NCBI GenBank assembly: GCA_027619545.1
Contig: JAQCFT010000002.1
Span: 1 to 49,106 of the forward strand
DNA: 49,106 nt
Reading direction: 5' to 3'
Origin: Verrucomicrobiota bacterium
Lineage (GTDB): Bacteria > Verrucomicrobiota > Verrucomicrobiia > Limisphaerales > AAA164-E04
Shown here: one piece after another, positions 17,493-26,675 of the stretch
How positions within the stretch are numbered: position 1 is the first letter of the stretch
Layout of the letters: each line of letters starts with the position of its first letter
Program-made: the position numbers and the translations under genes
Notes under the pieces: model-generated
Seen by the model: the letters and a program-made list of their open reading frames with translations, nothing else
Database searches by the model: none
Told to the model about the DNA's origin: nothing

Positions 17493-18395
17493 ATGCATAA
17501 TTACATTGCGAACCGAATGTCTTGGTTCATATTGGTATTCACACTGTCATCCGGCACATGCTCGTTAGAAGCGGTGACACCCAAAGGATTGGTAGAGAAA
17601 GCCATTTATGATGGGATCAAGTATCTCACGAATATTGGTGACAAAGGATTTGAAGCTGTCGGGACGGCTTCTGCCGGAGCGGTAGTCATCGACACCAGCG
17701 AATCCCACCAAAAGGGTTGGTATGGTGAAGATCTGACCTACGATCACAAAACCACCATCAACGGATGGCAGAGCGATCCCACTTCGATCAACATGGGGCA
17801 GGAAACAACAGATCACCGTTTTTATCCTGCAAACTTTGAATACTATGACATGACAGTTTACTTCCGTGATGCGGAAAATCCTGACCAGTTTGTATCATCG
17901 CGCACCATGGTGGGTGATCGCTGGTATGAACCCGATTTCTATCTTCAACATCATCTGAGTTACGTGATTTGGGCCACCACCAAGAAAAGTCACACGAAAC
18001 ACCGAGTGTTCTCCAATTACTCCATGCAAAATGGACCGGATGATCGATTGAGAGTGCCGGGGAATTACACGGTTCAAGTGCGATACAAAGTATACCAACT
18101 CAGTTATACCAAAAATGATGGAATGGTGCGCACACCTGATTATACGCAGAGAATAGAGTATTCGCCCATGGATGCTATAGCTGATGATCATTCCCAAGTA
18201 AATCTGCTTGGTTCCCAACAATGGATGATGGAAGGTCCTGATGCTTTCGGCTGGGTGAAGAGGAGTTGGAATAAACAGTTGGAGGCAACAGTACATAGCT
18301 CAATGATTCAGCCACTACCGGTGGGGGTGCCGACAGGGGGAGCTCCTGTGACCATTCGAGAGGTTTTTCAAGTCAAAGAAGAAACCGGAAACTGA
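17493..18395 (+). CDS. Unrecognised exported protein, first gene of a two-gene islet
   Basis: The 300-residue product has a hydrophobic N-terminal segment (about residues 9-24, 'MSWFILVFTLSSGTCS') that looks like a signal peptide; the Cys at the end could alternatively mark a lipoprotein, but no clean lipobox is present. The mature part is rich in Tyr, Trp, Asp and His and appears to be mostly beta strand. Short elements such as 'FEYYDMTVYFRDAENPDQFV', 'GNYTVQVRYKVYQLSY' and 'KQLEATVHSSM' suggest an extracellular sandwich domain. I recognise no family. The next gene begins 5 bp after the stop, so the two are very likely co-transcribed. The region reads more AT-rich than its neighbours. Confidence 0.6.
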   Translation: MHNYIANRMSWFILVFTLSSGTCSLEAVTPKGLVEKAIYDGIKYLTNIGDKGFEAVGTASAGAVVIDTSESHQKGWYGEDLTYDHKTTINGWQSDPTSINMGQETTDHRFYPANFEYYDMTVYFRDAENPDQFVSSRTMVGDRWYEPDFYLQHHLSYVIWATTKKSHTKHRVFSNYSMQNGPDDRLRVPGNYTVQVRYKVYQLSYTKNDGMVRTPDYTQRIEYSPMDAIADDHSQVNLLGSQQWMMEGPDAFGWVKRSWNKQLEATVHSSMIQPLPVGVPTGGAPVTIREVFQVKEETGN

Positions 18396-18400
18396 GAGAA

Positions 18401-19477
18401 ATGATGAAACCTAGGTATTGGGTGAGGTTGGTTTTGGTTGGGCTGCTCTGTTTTGTTGGATGGATCATCGCCAGAAAACCTATCGTGGAAGTAGGGGGGC
18501 AAAGTCCGGAGCTATCAACGCTGTCAGTTGCGATGTCAGATTATAACAAGGTTGGATATCAAAAACCTCATCGGGTGGTGCTCAAGGCAGCTCAGGCTAA
18601 ATCTGTTTACGATGAGGAAAAGGCACGTCTTGAAAACTGGAAACGAAATTTCCCTTTCAAAAAGGAGTATCATCCAGCACTACGCCATGATCCCTCTGTT
18701 TACGATCCCAACAATTCCGCTACTTGGGATTCACCAGACGCCCATGAAGCATCCATTACGCACGCAAGCCAAACGCATTCTGTTAAGACTCATGGGTTCT
18801 TGGCTGATTTTCATGAAAATCCCCTTAGGTTCACAAAAGAATTTGAACAACTATACCATTTGTTGGGGGAAATTGACAGGAATGACAATCCGATGCCTGT
18901 AGCGTGGATTTTCAATGATTTGGTGCTCTATCATCAGGCTTCACAAAAAGAAGCGGATGCTTTGAGGACCAAGACCGTCCCCTATTATGATGAGGCTACC
19001 GGAGAACATGGGTTCCGTGAGGTTCCTTTGGATAGTAAGCGGACTTGGGGGGATCAAATGGAAACAAGTCGTGAAAGCATAGCTTACAATCTTTACCAAA
19101 AAAGCGAGTGGCCTTCGAAATCTCAAATGGCACCGGATAGAGCGTGGAAATTAGCTGACACAATCATTCGGTCCCTGCCAGCGCAAGGTTTCCTCACTTA
19201 TTCAACCGGAAAGTTATTTGGCTATTCAGGTTCTCATGAACAAGCCCTAAAACCAGGCGATTTACTCCTGACCCCAAAGGAAGAATACGCTGAAGCATAT
19301 GAGCAACACATCAGAGAAACGCATCGCCCGGTCATACTGAATAGTTCAGATGGTTTGCCGGAGGTGTTGGTCTTGGGCGAGGATGGGAAATTCTACGACA
19401 AGGCAACCGGAGAACTTTTCATGCCTGGAATGGAGCCTATCATCGTGGAACCTGGGCAAAAGAAAAAGTTCCGATAA
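18401..19477 (+). CDS. Unrecognised membrane-anchored protein, second gene of a two-gene islet
   Basis: The 358-residue product starts at ATG 18401, preceded by GAGAG; ATG 18404 is an alternative. It has one N-terminal transmembrane segment (about residues 7-23, 'WVRLVLVGLLCFVGWII') and no other hydrophobic helix, so the bulk is probably outside the cytoplasmic membrane. Mid-protein there are helical segments ('TKEFEQLYHLLGEIDRND', 'ESIAYNLYQKSEW'). The C-terminus repeats a short 'G.FYDKATGELFMPGMEP' style that resembles 'YYDEATGEHGFREV' at about residue 197. I do not recognise the family. It starts 5 bp after the upstream exported protein, so a shared complex or pathway is likely. Confidence 0.6.
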   Translation: MMKPRYWVRLVLVGLLCFVGWIIARKPIVEVGGQSPELSTLSVAMSDYNKVGYQKPHRVVLKAAQAKSVYDEEKARLENWKRNFPFKKEYHPALRHDPSVYDPNNSATWDSPDAHEASITHASQTHSVKTHGFLADFHENPLRFTKEFEQLYHLLGEIDRNDNPMPVAWIFNDLVLYHQASQKEADALRTKTVPYYDEATGEHGFREVPLDSKRTWGDQMETSRESIAYNLYQKSEWPSKSQMAPDRAWKLADTIIRSLPAQGFLTYSTGKLFGYSGSHEQALKPGDLLLTPKEEYAEAYEQHIRETHRPVILNSSDGLPEVLVLGEDGKFYDKATGELFMPGMEPIIVEPGQKKKFR

Positions 19478-19580
19478 GGATTTTGAAACGCCTCATCTTT
19501 TACGGCTGAGGAGTAAGTGTTGGTTGTAGGGATGGTTTCCGCTTGTCATCGGCTGGAGTGGGGTCAATATCGGGGCATCC

Positions 19581-22500
19581 TTGAATGTCATGAGAACGAT
19601 GCAAGTGTTCCCCTTTTCGAATCGTCCGGTTTGGTTCGTGTTATTACGTCCGTTCCTGTTGTGTTTTTTTGTTTCGATGATCTGCCCTGTATTGGGGCAG
19701 AAGATGTCCTTGTTTGACGGCAAATCATTTTCGGGTTGGGAGGGGGATACGAAGAAGGTCTGGCGGATTGAGAACGGGGTGATTGTTGGCGGTTCATTGA
19801 ATGGGAATCCTCAGAATGAGTTTTTGGCCACCAAGAAGTCGTTTGATCATTTTCGTCTGACGCTGGAATACAAACTGGTGGGAACGGAAGGGTTCGTGAA
19901 TGGCGGGGTGCAGTTCCGCAGCAAGCGGATCGCAGAGCCCGCCAACGAGATGATCGGCTACCAAGCGGATATTGGCGCAGGGTGGTCGGGGAGTTTGTAT
20001 GATGAGTCGCGCCGACGCACCATGTTGGCAACCGCTGACAAGGAGCGGATTCGGTCCATTGAGAAACCCGGTGATTGGAATGCCTACGAAATCATTGCAG
20101 AGGGAGGTGTGGTGAAGTTGTTCCTGAACGGAGTGCATACGGTGACGTATGTTGAGAGTGATCTTGACATTCCATTGGATGGAAAAATAGCGCTTCAGAT
20201 TCATGGGAATTGCAAGGCAGAGATTTCATTTCGAAACATTGAGATTGAAACATTACCCGCTCCTTCGATTCCACCGGATGGAGTTGTTTACAGTCGGTTT
20301 GGGGATGGGCAGCCGATGGTGTCGAAAGCTCCTTTCACGGATGCGACTTTTCTTCCCGACCCCGGTGAGGTGGTGGTCCTGATCGGTCAGGAAAACTTCG
20401 TGCGCGAACAAAAGGCGGGCAGTTTGGAATCCCGGTTGGTGGCTGGTTTTCCCCAGGCGGGGTTGCGTTTTCGTTCGATGGCCTGGGAGGCGGATACGGT
20501 TTATGAACAGTGGCGTGATCTGCATTTCGGTGGCTGGAAGGAACAACTTCAGACTGCGGAAGCGGGGGTTCTGATCATTCAGTTCGGGCAGATGGAGGTT
20601 TTTGATGGAGTGGAAAGGTTGCCTGAATTCAAGGCCGCCTATCATCGGCTGCTGGATGAATTTTCGGTGCAGACTCGGCGATGTGTTCTGGTTTCTCCGA
20701 TGCCTTTTGAAAAACCTCTGGCTTCGCATGCGCCTGACCTGACCCAGCGCAATCGGGATGTTGCTGCTTATGCCGATGCGGTTCGGGAGATTGCACGGGA
20801 ACGGCAGGCGGTTTTTGTGGATTTGGTGGGGCCGTTAAGCCGGCTTCCCAAGAATGGTGATCGGCTAACCGAGGATGGTATTCACCTGACACCTGAAGGT
20901 CTGGAAATCGTGGGGAGCATCGTCGCTCAGCAATTGGGCGCTGAATCAGAGGGTTCCAATCTCGATGCCTTGAAACCCATCATTGCGGCCAAAAACCGTT
21001 TGTGGTTTGACGCATGGCGTCCTGCCAATTGGTCCTTTGCCTATGGTGATCGGGTGTCCCAGTTGTTCGGGAGTGCGGCGGGTGGGTTGCCATCGCTGCA
21101 TGGTTCTTTCAAGCAGCGCCGCCCGATGATCGATCGATTTGATGACGTGATCACTCGCTTGGTAAAGGGTGAAGCGGTTGAGGTACCTGCCTTGTATTCG
21201 ATGGCCGAAGCGCGTGTTTCACCGGTCGCGTTGACGCCCGAGGAGCAGCTCGAAACGTTTGAGCCTGATGATGGTTACCAGGTTAATCTTTTTGCTTCGG
21301 AAGAACAGGACGTCGTGAATCCGATTCAGATTGCCTGGGATGAACGCGGTCGATTGTACGTTGCTTGTTCGCCTGCTTACCCTCAGTCGTTGGCCAGTAT
21401 GCCCGCTTCGGATTACGTGGTGGTGTTGGAGGATGTGGATCATGATGGTAAAGCCGATCGGCATTGGAGGTATGCGGAAGGTCTGAACATGATCCAAGGG
21501 CTGGAACCGGGCCCGGATGGACTTTATGTCTGTGATTTCGATCAGTTGGTTTTTTTGAAAGACATTGACGGAGACGACCGGGCTGATGAGCGGCATATTT
21601 TGTTTTCTGGTTTCGGTGTGGGAGACACGCATCAGTTGATCAATTCCATCTCACACGGAATGGATGGCAGCCTTTGGTTTACACAGGGATTGCATGCCAT
21701 GTCTCAGGTGGAATCTCCTTGGGGGATCAAACGGCTGGACCGGGCGGCAGTTTGGCGCTTGCGTCCCCGGACGTTGCGCTTGGATGGCTTCTTTGGCGGC
21801 GGTATGGCTGGGGCGAATTGCTGGGGCGTTGTGTATGACGATTTTGGCCAGGTGTTTCATAAGACGGGTGATCGTCCTCATGGGTATTGGACGGTGCCCG
21901 GCATGGTGCTTGGCGCGAGTCCCATGGGGAGTGGTTCACGGGAGGTGGCCAATCAATCCTACGCCAATTCCCCCGAACAATATCACTCGGTCGGTGCGAT
22001 TTTCGAAACATCCCCCAAGACCACATCCATCGACATCGTCGGAACTCAGGCCATGCCTGATGAGATACAGGGGACTGCTCTCATTGGCGGGTATTTTGGT
22101 TCAGTGGTTGAATTGCACCGGCTGGAAGATGACGGAGCGGGATTCAAAACCACGCAATTGCCACGCGTGCTGCGATCCACCAACAACGCCTTTCGTCCGG
22201 TGGATGTCAGTATGGGACCGGATGGGGCGATGTATCTGGCCGATTGGTATAATGAGGTGATCGGTCATTATCAGGCGAGTTATGCGGATCCGAAACGTGA
22301 CAAGCATCACGGCCGCATCTGGCGAATTTCATCCACCCGACACGCACCCGTGCGCCAGCCTGATTTAGCAGGAATGAGTATTTCGGAGTTGCTGGATGAA
22401 CTGAAATCGCCTGAGCGGTGGACACGTTATCAATCCAAACGCCTTTTGTATGGCAAACCTTCAGAGGCAGTGATTGACGCGGCGGATCGATGGTTGGAAG

Positions 22501-23330
22501 CGAACGGGAGTGAACTTAAACATAACGGACAACTGCTCGTTGAATTGACTGGTGTGTATCAGGCCCATGAGATATCGCGTGCAAGTGTGGTGGATGGATT
22601 GCTTGCCTCGACCGATTTTCGAGTCCGTGCTTATGGCGCGCGCGTAGCGGGTGAGTGGGCGCATCAATTGAAGCAATCTCCGAAATGGCTCAGGAAAGCG
22701 GTGCATGACGATCATCCGCGAGTTCGATTGGAAGGGGTGGTGGCCTGTAGTTATTTGGAGCCTGAGGTGGGAGTTTCGATTGCCACCGAAGCATTGCAGT
22801 ATGCTTCGGACAAGTTTCTGGATTACGCCTTGCGGCAGAGTGTGCGTGCCTTGCAGCCGGGATGGATGGAGGCATGGAGGGAGGGATCCCTGAAACTGGC
22901 TCATCAAAACCAGAAGGACTACCTCAAAGACCTCATCGGTAATCCACCAAAACCGCCCGGCGAAGGGCAGGTACTTTTTGAGATGGCCTGCATGCCTTGC
23001 CATCAACCCGACGGCAAGGGGCTTGCCGGTGTTTATCCGCCTTTGGCGAAAAGTGACCGTGTACAGGGGAGTTCGGATGCCCTGATTCGTATTGTGCTGC
23101 ACGGATTGGAGGGTCCCATTCGAGTCAATGGAGTTCCGTTTCGATCCTCGGCTCCCGTTCAAATGCCAGCCTTTGCCGGATTGTCAGATCCCCAGCTTGC
23201 CGCTTTGTTGAGCTACTTGCGCGGCTCCTTTGGGAATGATGGGGGGACCATTTCTGCAGATGAAGTGTCGCGGGTTCGAGTCGAAACCCGGGGGCGTCAA
23301 ACCCCGTGGACGTTTGAAGAACTCCGGTAA
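19581..23330 (+). CDS. PVC-type multidomain heme protein: DUF1080, SGNH-like, membrane-bound dehydrogenase and cytochrome c domains
   Basis: The 1249-residue protein has a signal peptide (about residues 15-39, ending near 'PVLGQ'); ATGs at 19590 and 19599 are alternative starts. Domains in order: DUF1080/3-keto-disaccharide-hydrolase-like jelly roll (about 43-230, 'LFDGKSFSGWEG'); an SGNH-hydrolase-like domain (about 258-458, ending 'DGIHLTPEG'); a PVC putative membrane-bound dehydrogenase beta-propeller (about 555-915, 'IQIAWDERGRLYVA', 'VLEDVDHDGKADRH'); a helical HEAT-like linker (about 930-1110); and cytochrome c with CMPCH at 1137-1141 and an 'MPAF' axial Met. These exported proteins are thought to act in polysaccharide or sugar oxidation with electron transfer through the heme. 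In the SGNH-like domain the GDS serine and the block III Asn are replaced ('LIGQENF', 'FGQMEV'), so that domain may not be catalytic. Confidence 0.9.
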   Translation: MNVMRTMQVFPFSNRPVWFVLLRPFLLCFFVSMICPVLGQKMSLFDGKSFSGWEGDTKKVWRIENGVIVGGSLNGNPQNEFLATKKSFDHFRLTLEYKLVGTEGFVNGGVQFRSKRIAEPANEMIGYQADIGAGWSGSLYDESRRRTMLATADKERIRSIEKPGDWNAYEIIAEGGVVKLFLNGVHTVTYVESDLDIPLDGKIALQIHGNCKAEISFRNIEIETLPAPSIPPDGVVYSRFGDGQPMVSKAPFTDATFLPDPGEVVVLIGQENFVREQKAGSLESRLVAGFPQAGLRFRSMAWEADTVYEQWRDLHFGGWKEQLQTAEAGVLIIQFGQMEVFDGVERLPEFKAAYHRLLDEFSVQTRRCVLVSPMPFEKPLASHAPDLTQRNRDVAAYADAVREIARERQAVFVDLVGPLSRLPKNGDRLTEDGIHLTPEGLEIVGSIVAQQLGAESEGSNLDALKPIIAAKNRLWFDAWRPANWSFAYGDRVSQLFGSAAGGLPSLHGSFKQRRPMIDRFDDVITRLVKGEAVEVPALYSMAEARVSPVALTPEEQLETFEPDDGYQVNLFASEEQDVVNPIQIAWDERGRLYVACSPAYPQSLASMPASDYVVVLEDVDHDGKADRHWRYAEGLNMIQGLEPGPDGLYVCDFDQLVFLKDIDGDDRADERHILFSGFGVGDTHQLINSISHGMDGSLWFTQGLHAMSQVESPWGIKRLDRAAVWRLRPRTLRLDGFFGGGMAGANCWGVVYDDFGQVFHKTGDRPHGYWTVPGMVLGASPMGSGSREVANQSYANSPEQYHSVGAIFETSPKTTSIDIVGTQAMPDEIQGTALIGGYFGSVVELHRLEDDGAGFKTTQLPRVLRSTNNAFRPVDVSMGPDGAMYLADWYNEVIGHYQASYADPKRDKHHGRIWRISSTRHAPVRQPDLAGMSISELLDELKSPERWTRYQSKRLLYGKPSEAVIDAADRWLEANGSELKHNGQLLVELTGVYQAHEISRASVVDGLLASTDFRVRAYGARVAGEWAHQLKQSPKWLRKAVHDDHPRVRLEGVVACSYLEPEVGVSIATEALQYASDKFLDYALRQSVRALQPGWMEAWREGSLKLAHQNQKDYLKDLIGNPPKPPGEGQVLFEMACMPCHQPDGKGLAGVYPPLAKSDRVQGSSDALIRIVLHGLEGPIRVNGVPFRSSAPVQMPAFAGLSDPQLAALLSYLRGSFGNDGGTISADEVSRVRVETRGRQTPWTFEELR

Positions 23331-23381
23331 CTCGTCATTCCAGGGAGCGCTTATACGCGATGAGAGAGTTTTGATTGTGTT

Positions 23382-23397
23382 TGGCATGGCATTTGCC
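23382..23397 (+). promoter_or_regulatory. Candidate sigma-54 (-24/-12) promoter element
   Basis: TGGCAT, 5 bp, TTGCC places GG and GC exactly 10 bp apart, matching the TGGCAC-N5-TTGCW consensus except for two bases. It lies inside a perfect inverted repeat, TTTGGCA (23380-23386) and TGCCAAA (23394-23400). It is about 310 bp upstream of the PilB-like start, leaving a long leader. rpoN itself lies at the end of the window. Confidence 0.3.
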
Positions 23398-23402
23398 AAA
23401 GC

Positions 23403-23525
23403 TTGCGGTTTCCATGCGGGCATAAGTTTGTCGTTTTGGTTTGGCTGGCAGCGATGGGTTCCTGCTCGTTGGGAACTGAACGGTTGTCGCCTGATTCGGG
23501 TCTTATAGAGAGAAAAAGGGAATAG
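23403..23525 (+). CDS. Possible small lipoprotein-like ORF (40 codons, TTG start)
   Basis: A short frame with a TTG start encodes a basic residue, a hydrophobic run and a Cys ('FVVLVWLAAMGSC') followed by a polar tail of about 20 residues. The layout resembles a tiny lipoprotein. There is no clear ribosome binding site and the lipobox is imperfect, so coding status is weak. An overlapping frame is also open over part of the interval. Confidence 0.18.
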   Translation: MRFPCGHKFVVLVWLAAMGSCSLGTERLSPDSGLIERKRE

Positions 23526-23703
23526 AATTTCTGTTTAAGGCCAAGGAGAGGCTCTGTTTTCTCAAATGTGGTTGAGTGTTTACGCCCTGTTGTGAGTAAG
23601 AATATGGTCAATGGATGAGGTCCGCGTTGACAAGCGGTCTGCTATTATTGCAAGCTCTGGGTTTCCAGAATTGGGATCTTTGAGTTAACCGATTAGGATT
23701 GTT

Positions 23704-25410
23704 GTGGCTGTAAAAGACGATTATTTGATTGATACGCTGGTCGACATGGGTTTGATCACCCAGGAACAAGTCGACGAGGCTCGTAGTGAAATGTCCGGTG
23801 ACAATGGTGTGTTGGACACCATGGTGGCTAAGGGCGAGCTGATGGATGAAAGCGTGACGATGGCAAAGGCCGCGCAAGCTGGTGCGGAAGTCATTGAACT
23901 GGATGCGATTCAGTTGGCGGATGATGTGATTTCCGCCGTTCCGCGCAATGTCGTCAAGCGATTCAACGCCGTGCCCGTTTATGTGTCCGATGACACAGTC
24001 ACCATGGCGATCGGAGATCCCACTGATCTGGAAGCCATCGACGGCCTTCAGGTTGCGCTCGGTAAACAGATCGAAGTTCGTGTTGCCAGCGACAAGGAAA
24101 TCCAGAACGCCATCAGCCGTTACTACGGTGGCAAGGCCAATCGGGATGACTCGGTCAGCAAGATGATCCAAGATATTACCGAGGGCGAAGTTGAAATTGC
24201 TTCCATGGGGGCTATGGAAGCTGATACCGGCACCACGGTGGCCGCTGATGCTCCTATCATCAAGCTGACCAACCAGATTATTATTGATGCCTATCGCTCT
24301 CGTGCGTCGGATATCCATCTGGAGCCGATGCAGCATACATTTCGAGTGAGATACCGTATTGACGGTGTCTGCCATGTCGTCAAGAGCCCGCCCAAGAGCT
24401 TGCAAGCCTCCATCATTGCGCGACTCAAGATCGAGTCGAACATGTCTATTTCCGAAAAGCGTATTCCGCAAGATGGTCGTATTCAGTGCGATGTAGGCGA
24501 TAAAGTGATCGACTTGCGTGTATCTTCCGTTCCGACGACACATGGTGAGAGTATCGTCATGCGTATTCTGGATAAGGACGGGTTAAAACTGGGGCTGCCA
24601 CAGTTGGGCTTTTTCACAGACGATCAACAAACCTTTGAGCGATTGATTGGTTTGCCCGATGGTATCCTTCTGGTGACCGGGCCGACTGGTTCCGGCAAGA
24701 CGACGACTCTTTATTCCTGTTTGAACTTTATTAACCGTCCCGACCGTAAGATCATCACCGTGGAAGACCCGGTTGAATACGTGTTGGCCGGTATTAACCA
24801 AGTGCAAGTAAGTGAAACCGTTGGGTTAACATTTGCTCATGCGCTCAGGTCCATGTTGCGTCAGTCGCCCAACGTTGTGATGTTGGGGGAAATTCGTGAC
24901 CTTGAAACCGCGACCATTGCAATCAATGCATCGCTCACCGGTCACTTGGTCTTCTCCACGCTACATACCAATGACGCACCCAGTGCCGTGACGCGTTTGA
25001 TTGACATTGGGATCAAGCCCTTTTTGGTGGCCTCATCGACGCGAGCCATGATGGCTCAACGTCTTGTGCGTAAATTATGTCCGAAGTGTGTCGGGCCTCA
25101 CAGCTACTCTGAAAGCCAGTTGCGATCCATTGGTATTGATCCCGCTGCGGTTGAAGATGCCAATTATCAGAAAGGTAAGGGGTGTGCTAATTGCAATGAC
25201 ACGGGGCATCGTGGACGTTTTGGAATCTTTGAAGTTTTTGTGGTGGAGGATGATGCGAGAAAATTGATTTACGAAAAAGTGCCCGCATCCGTGCTGCGCC
25301 AGCGCGCTCGCGAGATGGGGATGCGCACCTTGCGTGAAGATGGCGCTCGAAAAGTGATCGCCGGTCTCACCACCGTTGAAGAAGTTGTTCGAGCGACTGC
25401 AGTCGAATAA
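23704..25410 (+). CDS. PilB/GspE-family secretion ATPase (first copy)
   Basis: The 568-residue ATPase starts at GTG 23704. It has an N-terminal MshEN/T2SSE-N region (about residues 1-150), the N2 domain ('RASDIHLEP...FRVRYRIDGVC') and the hexameric ATPase domain. Walker A is 'GPTGSGKTTT' with Lys332; the Asp box ('ITVEDPVEY'), Walker B ('VVMLGEIRDLETA') and His box ('[13 protein letters not shown]') follow. A four-cysteine zinc site is present near residues 459-503 ('CPKC...CANC'), typical of PilB/GspE extension ATPases and absent from PilT. It powers pilus or pseudopilus assembly at the inner membrane. It leads a same-strand motor cluster with pilT, a second PilB-like gene and pilC. Confidence 0.93.
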   Translation: MAVKDDYLIDTLVDMGLITQEQVDEARSEMSGDNGVLDTMVAKGELMDESVTMAKAAQAGAEVIELDAIQLADDVISAVPRNVVKRFNAVPVYVSDDTVTMAIGDPTDLEAIDGLQVALGKQIEVRVASDKEIQNAISRYYGGKANRDDSVSKMIQDITEGEVEIASMGAMEADTGTTVAADAPIIKLTNQIIIDAYRSRASDIHLEPMQHTFRVRYRIDGVCHVVKSPPKSLQASIIARLKIESNMSISEKRIPQDGRIQCDVGDKVIDLRVSSVPTTHGESIVMRILDKDGLKLGLPQLGFFTDDQQTFERLIGLPDGILLVTGPTGSGKTTTLYSCLNFINRPDRKIITVEDPVEYVLAGINQVQVSETVGLTFAHALRSMLRQSPNVVMLGEIRDLETATIAINASLTGHLVFSTLHTNDAPSAVTRLIDIGIKPFLVASSTRAMMAQRLVRKLCPKCVGPHSYSESQLRSIGIDPAAVEDANYQKGKGCANCNDTGHRGRFGIFEVFVVEDDARKLIYEKVPASVLRQRAREMGMRTLREDGARKVIAGLTTVEEVVRATAVE

Positions 25411-25548
25411 TGGGCTGTTTTGGCCCTGCAAATGCTCGCAAACCATGGATTTGTTTGAAAAGATGCTTGGAAATCTGGCGATGTTCGTTTTGAGTTCCCA
25501 GCCCTGATCAAATATTGTTTTTAAAAATAATTATCGTTTTACCGACAT

Positions 25549-26649
25549 ATGGCTTACTCGATGTCAGATCTGCTGCAACTGATGGTCTCCGAAGGATCAT
25601 CGGATTTGCATATTCGTAACGGGATTCCTCCCGCCATTCGTGTTCACGGTACCTTGCACAAAGTTGAAGGCCCGCCTTTGTCTGCCGATGATTGTGAAGA
25701 GTTGATGCGGAGTATTTCATCCGAAGATCACATTCAGCAGGTGCGTGAGAACGGTGGCGCAGACTTCGCATTCGCATTCGGTGATGCTGCCCGTTTTCGT
25801 GTCAGTGTGTTCAAGGAACGTGGTGATTTTGCAATGGTTCTGCGTCAGATTCCCAGCACCTTGCTCACCATGGAGCAGATCGGCATTCCGCCCAGTGTCA
25901 AGGAATTGCTCTACAAACCTCGTGGTTTGGTGCTTGTGACCGGACCTACCGGTTCTGGAAAAAGTACCACCCTTGCCTCACTCCTCAACATCATGAACAT
26001 GGAACGTGATGATGTGCACATGATCACGGTTGAGGACCCCATCGAGTATTACCACACACACAAAAACTCGGTGATCACCCAGCGCGAGGTGCACGTCGAT
26101 GTGCCCAGCTTCGCAGAAGCCTTGCGTCGCGCCTTGCGTCAGGATCCGGACGTGATTCTGGTGGGTGAGATGCGTGACTTGGAAACGATTGAAGCGGCGA
26201 TCACGGCTGCTGAAACGGGTCACTTGGTGTTTGGGACCCTGCATACGACGGGTGCTGCCAAAACCATCGACCGTTTGGTGAATGCTTTCCCGACCAATCA
26301 GCAGGAAATGATTCGTATTCAGTTGTCCACGGTGTTGCAGGCGGTGATTTCACAGCTTCTTCTGCCTCGAAGTGACAAACCCGGACGTGTGGCGGTCTTT
26401 GAGATCATGGTCAACACACCGTCCATCAGTGCTCTGATTCGTGACAATAAAACGTTCCGAATCAATTCCGATATTCAAACGGGTGCCAAGTATGGGATGG
26501 TAACCCTGGATGGTTACCTGATCGAAAAATACGAACAGGGCATTATCGATGAAGAGCAGGTAATCACCAAATCCCAGGATCCGACCACCGTTCTGGCCAA
26601 GCTTCAGGAGATTCAGGAAGCGCGGGCCGCTGCGGAGGCACAACACTAG
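25549..26649 (+). CDS. pilT: Twitching motility / pilus retraction ATPase PilT
   Basis: The 366-residue protein has the normal PilT length. It lacks the long N-terminal MshEN region and the four-Cys zinc motif, starting directly with '[18 protein letters not shown]'. Walker A is '[10 protein letters not shown]' with Lys138, Walker B is '[13 protein letters not shown]', and the PilT-specific '[20 protein letters not shown]' is present, as is the 'AIRVHG' strand. PilT depolymerises type IV pili for twitching, adhesion or DNA uptake. Its presence points to a retractable type IV pilus rather than a pure type II secretion system. It sits between two PilB-like ATPase genes, 26 bp ahead of the second. 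Confidence 0.95.
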   Translation: MAYSMSDLLQLMVSEGSSDLHIRNGIPPAIRVHGTLHKVEGPPLSADDCEELMRSISSEDHIQQVRENGGADFAFAFGDAARFRVSVFKERGDFAMVLRQIPSTLLTMEQIGIPPSVKELLYKPRGLVLVTGPTGSGKSTTLASLLNIMNMERDDVHMITVEDPIEYYHTHKNSVITQREVHVDVPSFAEALRRALRQDPDVILVGEMRDLETIEAAITAAETGHLVFGTLHTTGAAKTIDRLVNAFPTNQQEMIRIQLSTVLQAVISQLLLPRSDKPGRVAVFEIMVNTPSISALIRDNKTFRINSDIQTGAKYGMVTLDGYLIEKYEQGIIDEEQVITKSQDPTTVLAKLQEIQEARAAAEAQH

Positions 26650-26675
26650 TTCAAGTTATTTTTTATTAATTCATC

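Larger units (their letters stand above)
23331..23703. other. Gene-poor spacer (373 bp) upstream of the pilus ATPase genes
   Basis: This spacer separates the cytochrome-c-type gene from the first PilB-like ATPase. It holds a perfect 7-bp inverted repeat with a -24/-12-like core (23380-23400) and a 40-codon lipoprotein-like frame (23403-23525). No Rho-independent terminator is evident after the upstream gene. Confidence 0.5.

Noticed and set aside
23271-23290. Inverted repeat CGGGTT...AACCCG around TTCGA, resembling a tRNA T-arm
   Set aside because: It lies inside the C-terminal coding region of the 1249-residue protein, and no acceptor, D or anticodon arm is present.
23608-24543. A 311-codon minus-strand frame over the 5' end of the first PilB-like ATPase gene
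   Set aside because: It is antisense to a confidently identified ATPase, and its His/Asn/Arg-rich composition is typical of a shadow frame.
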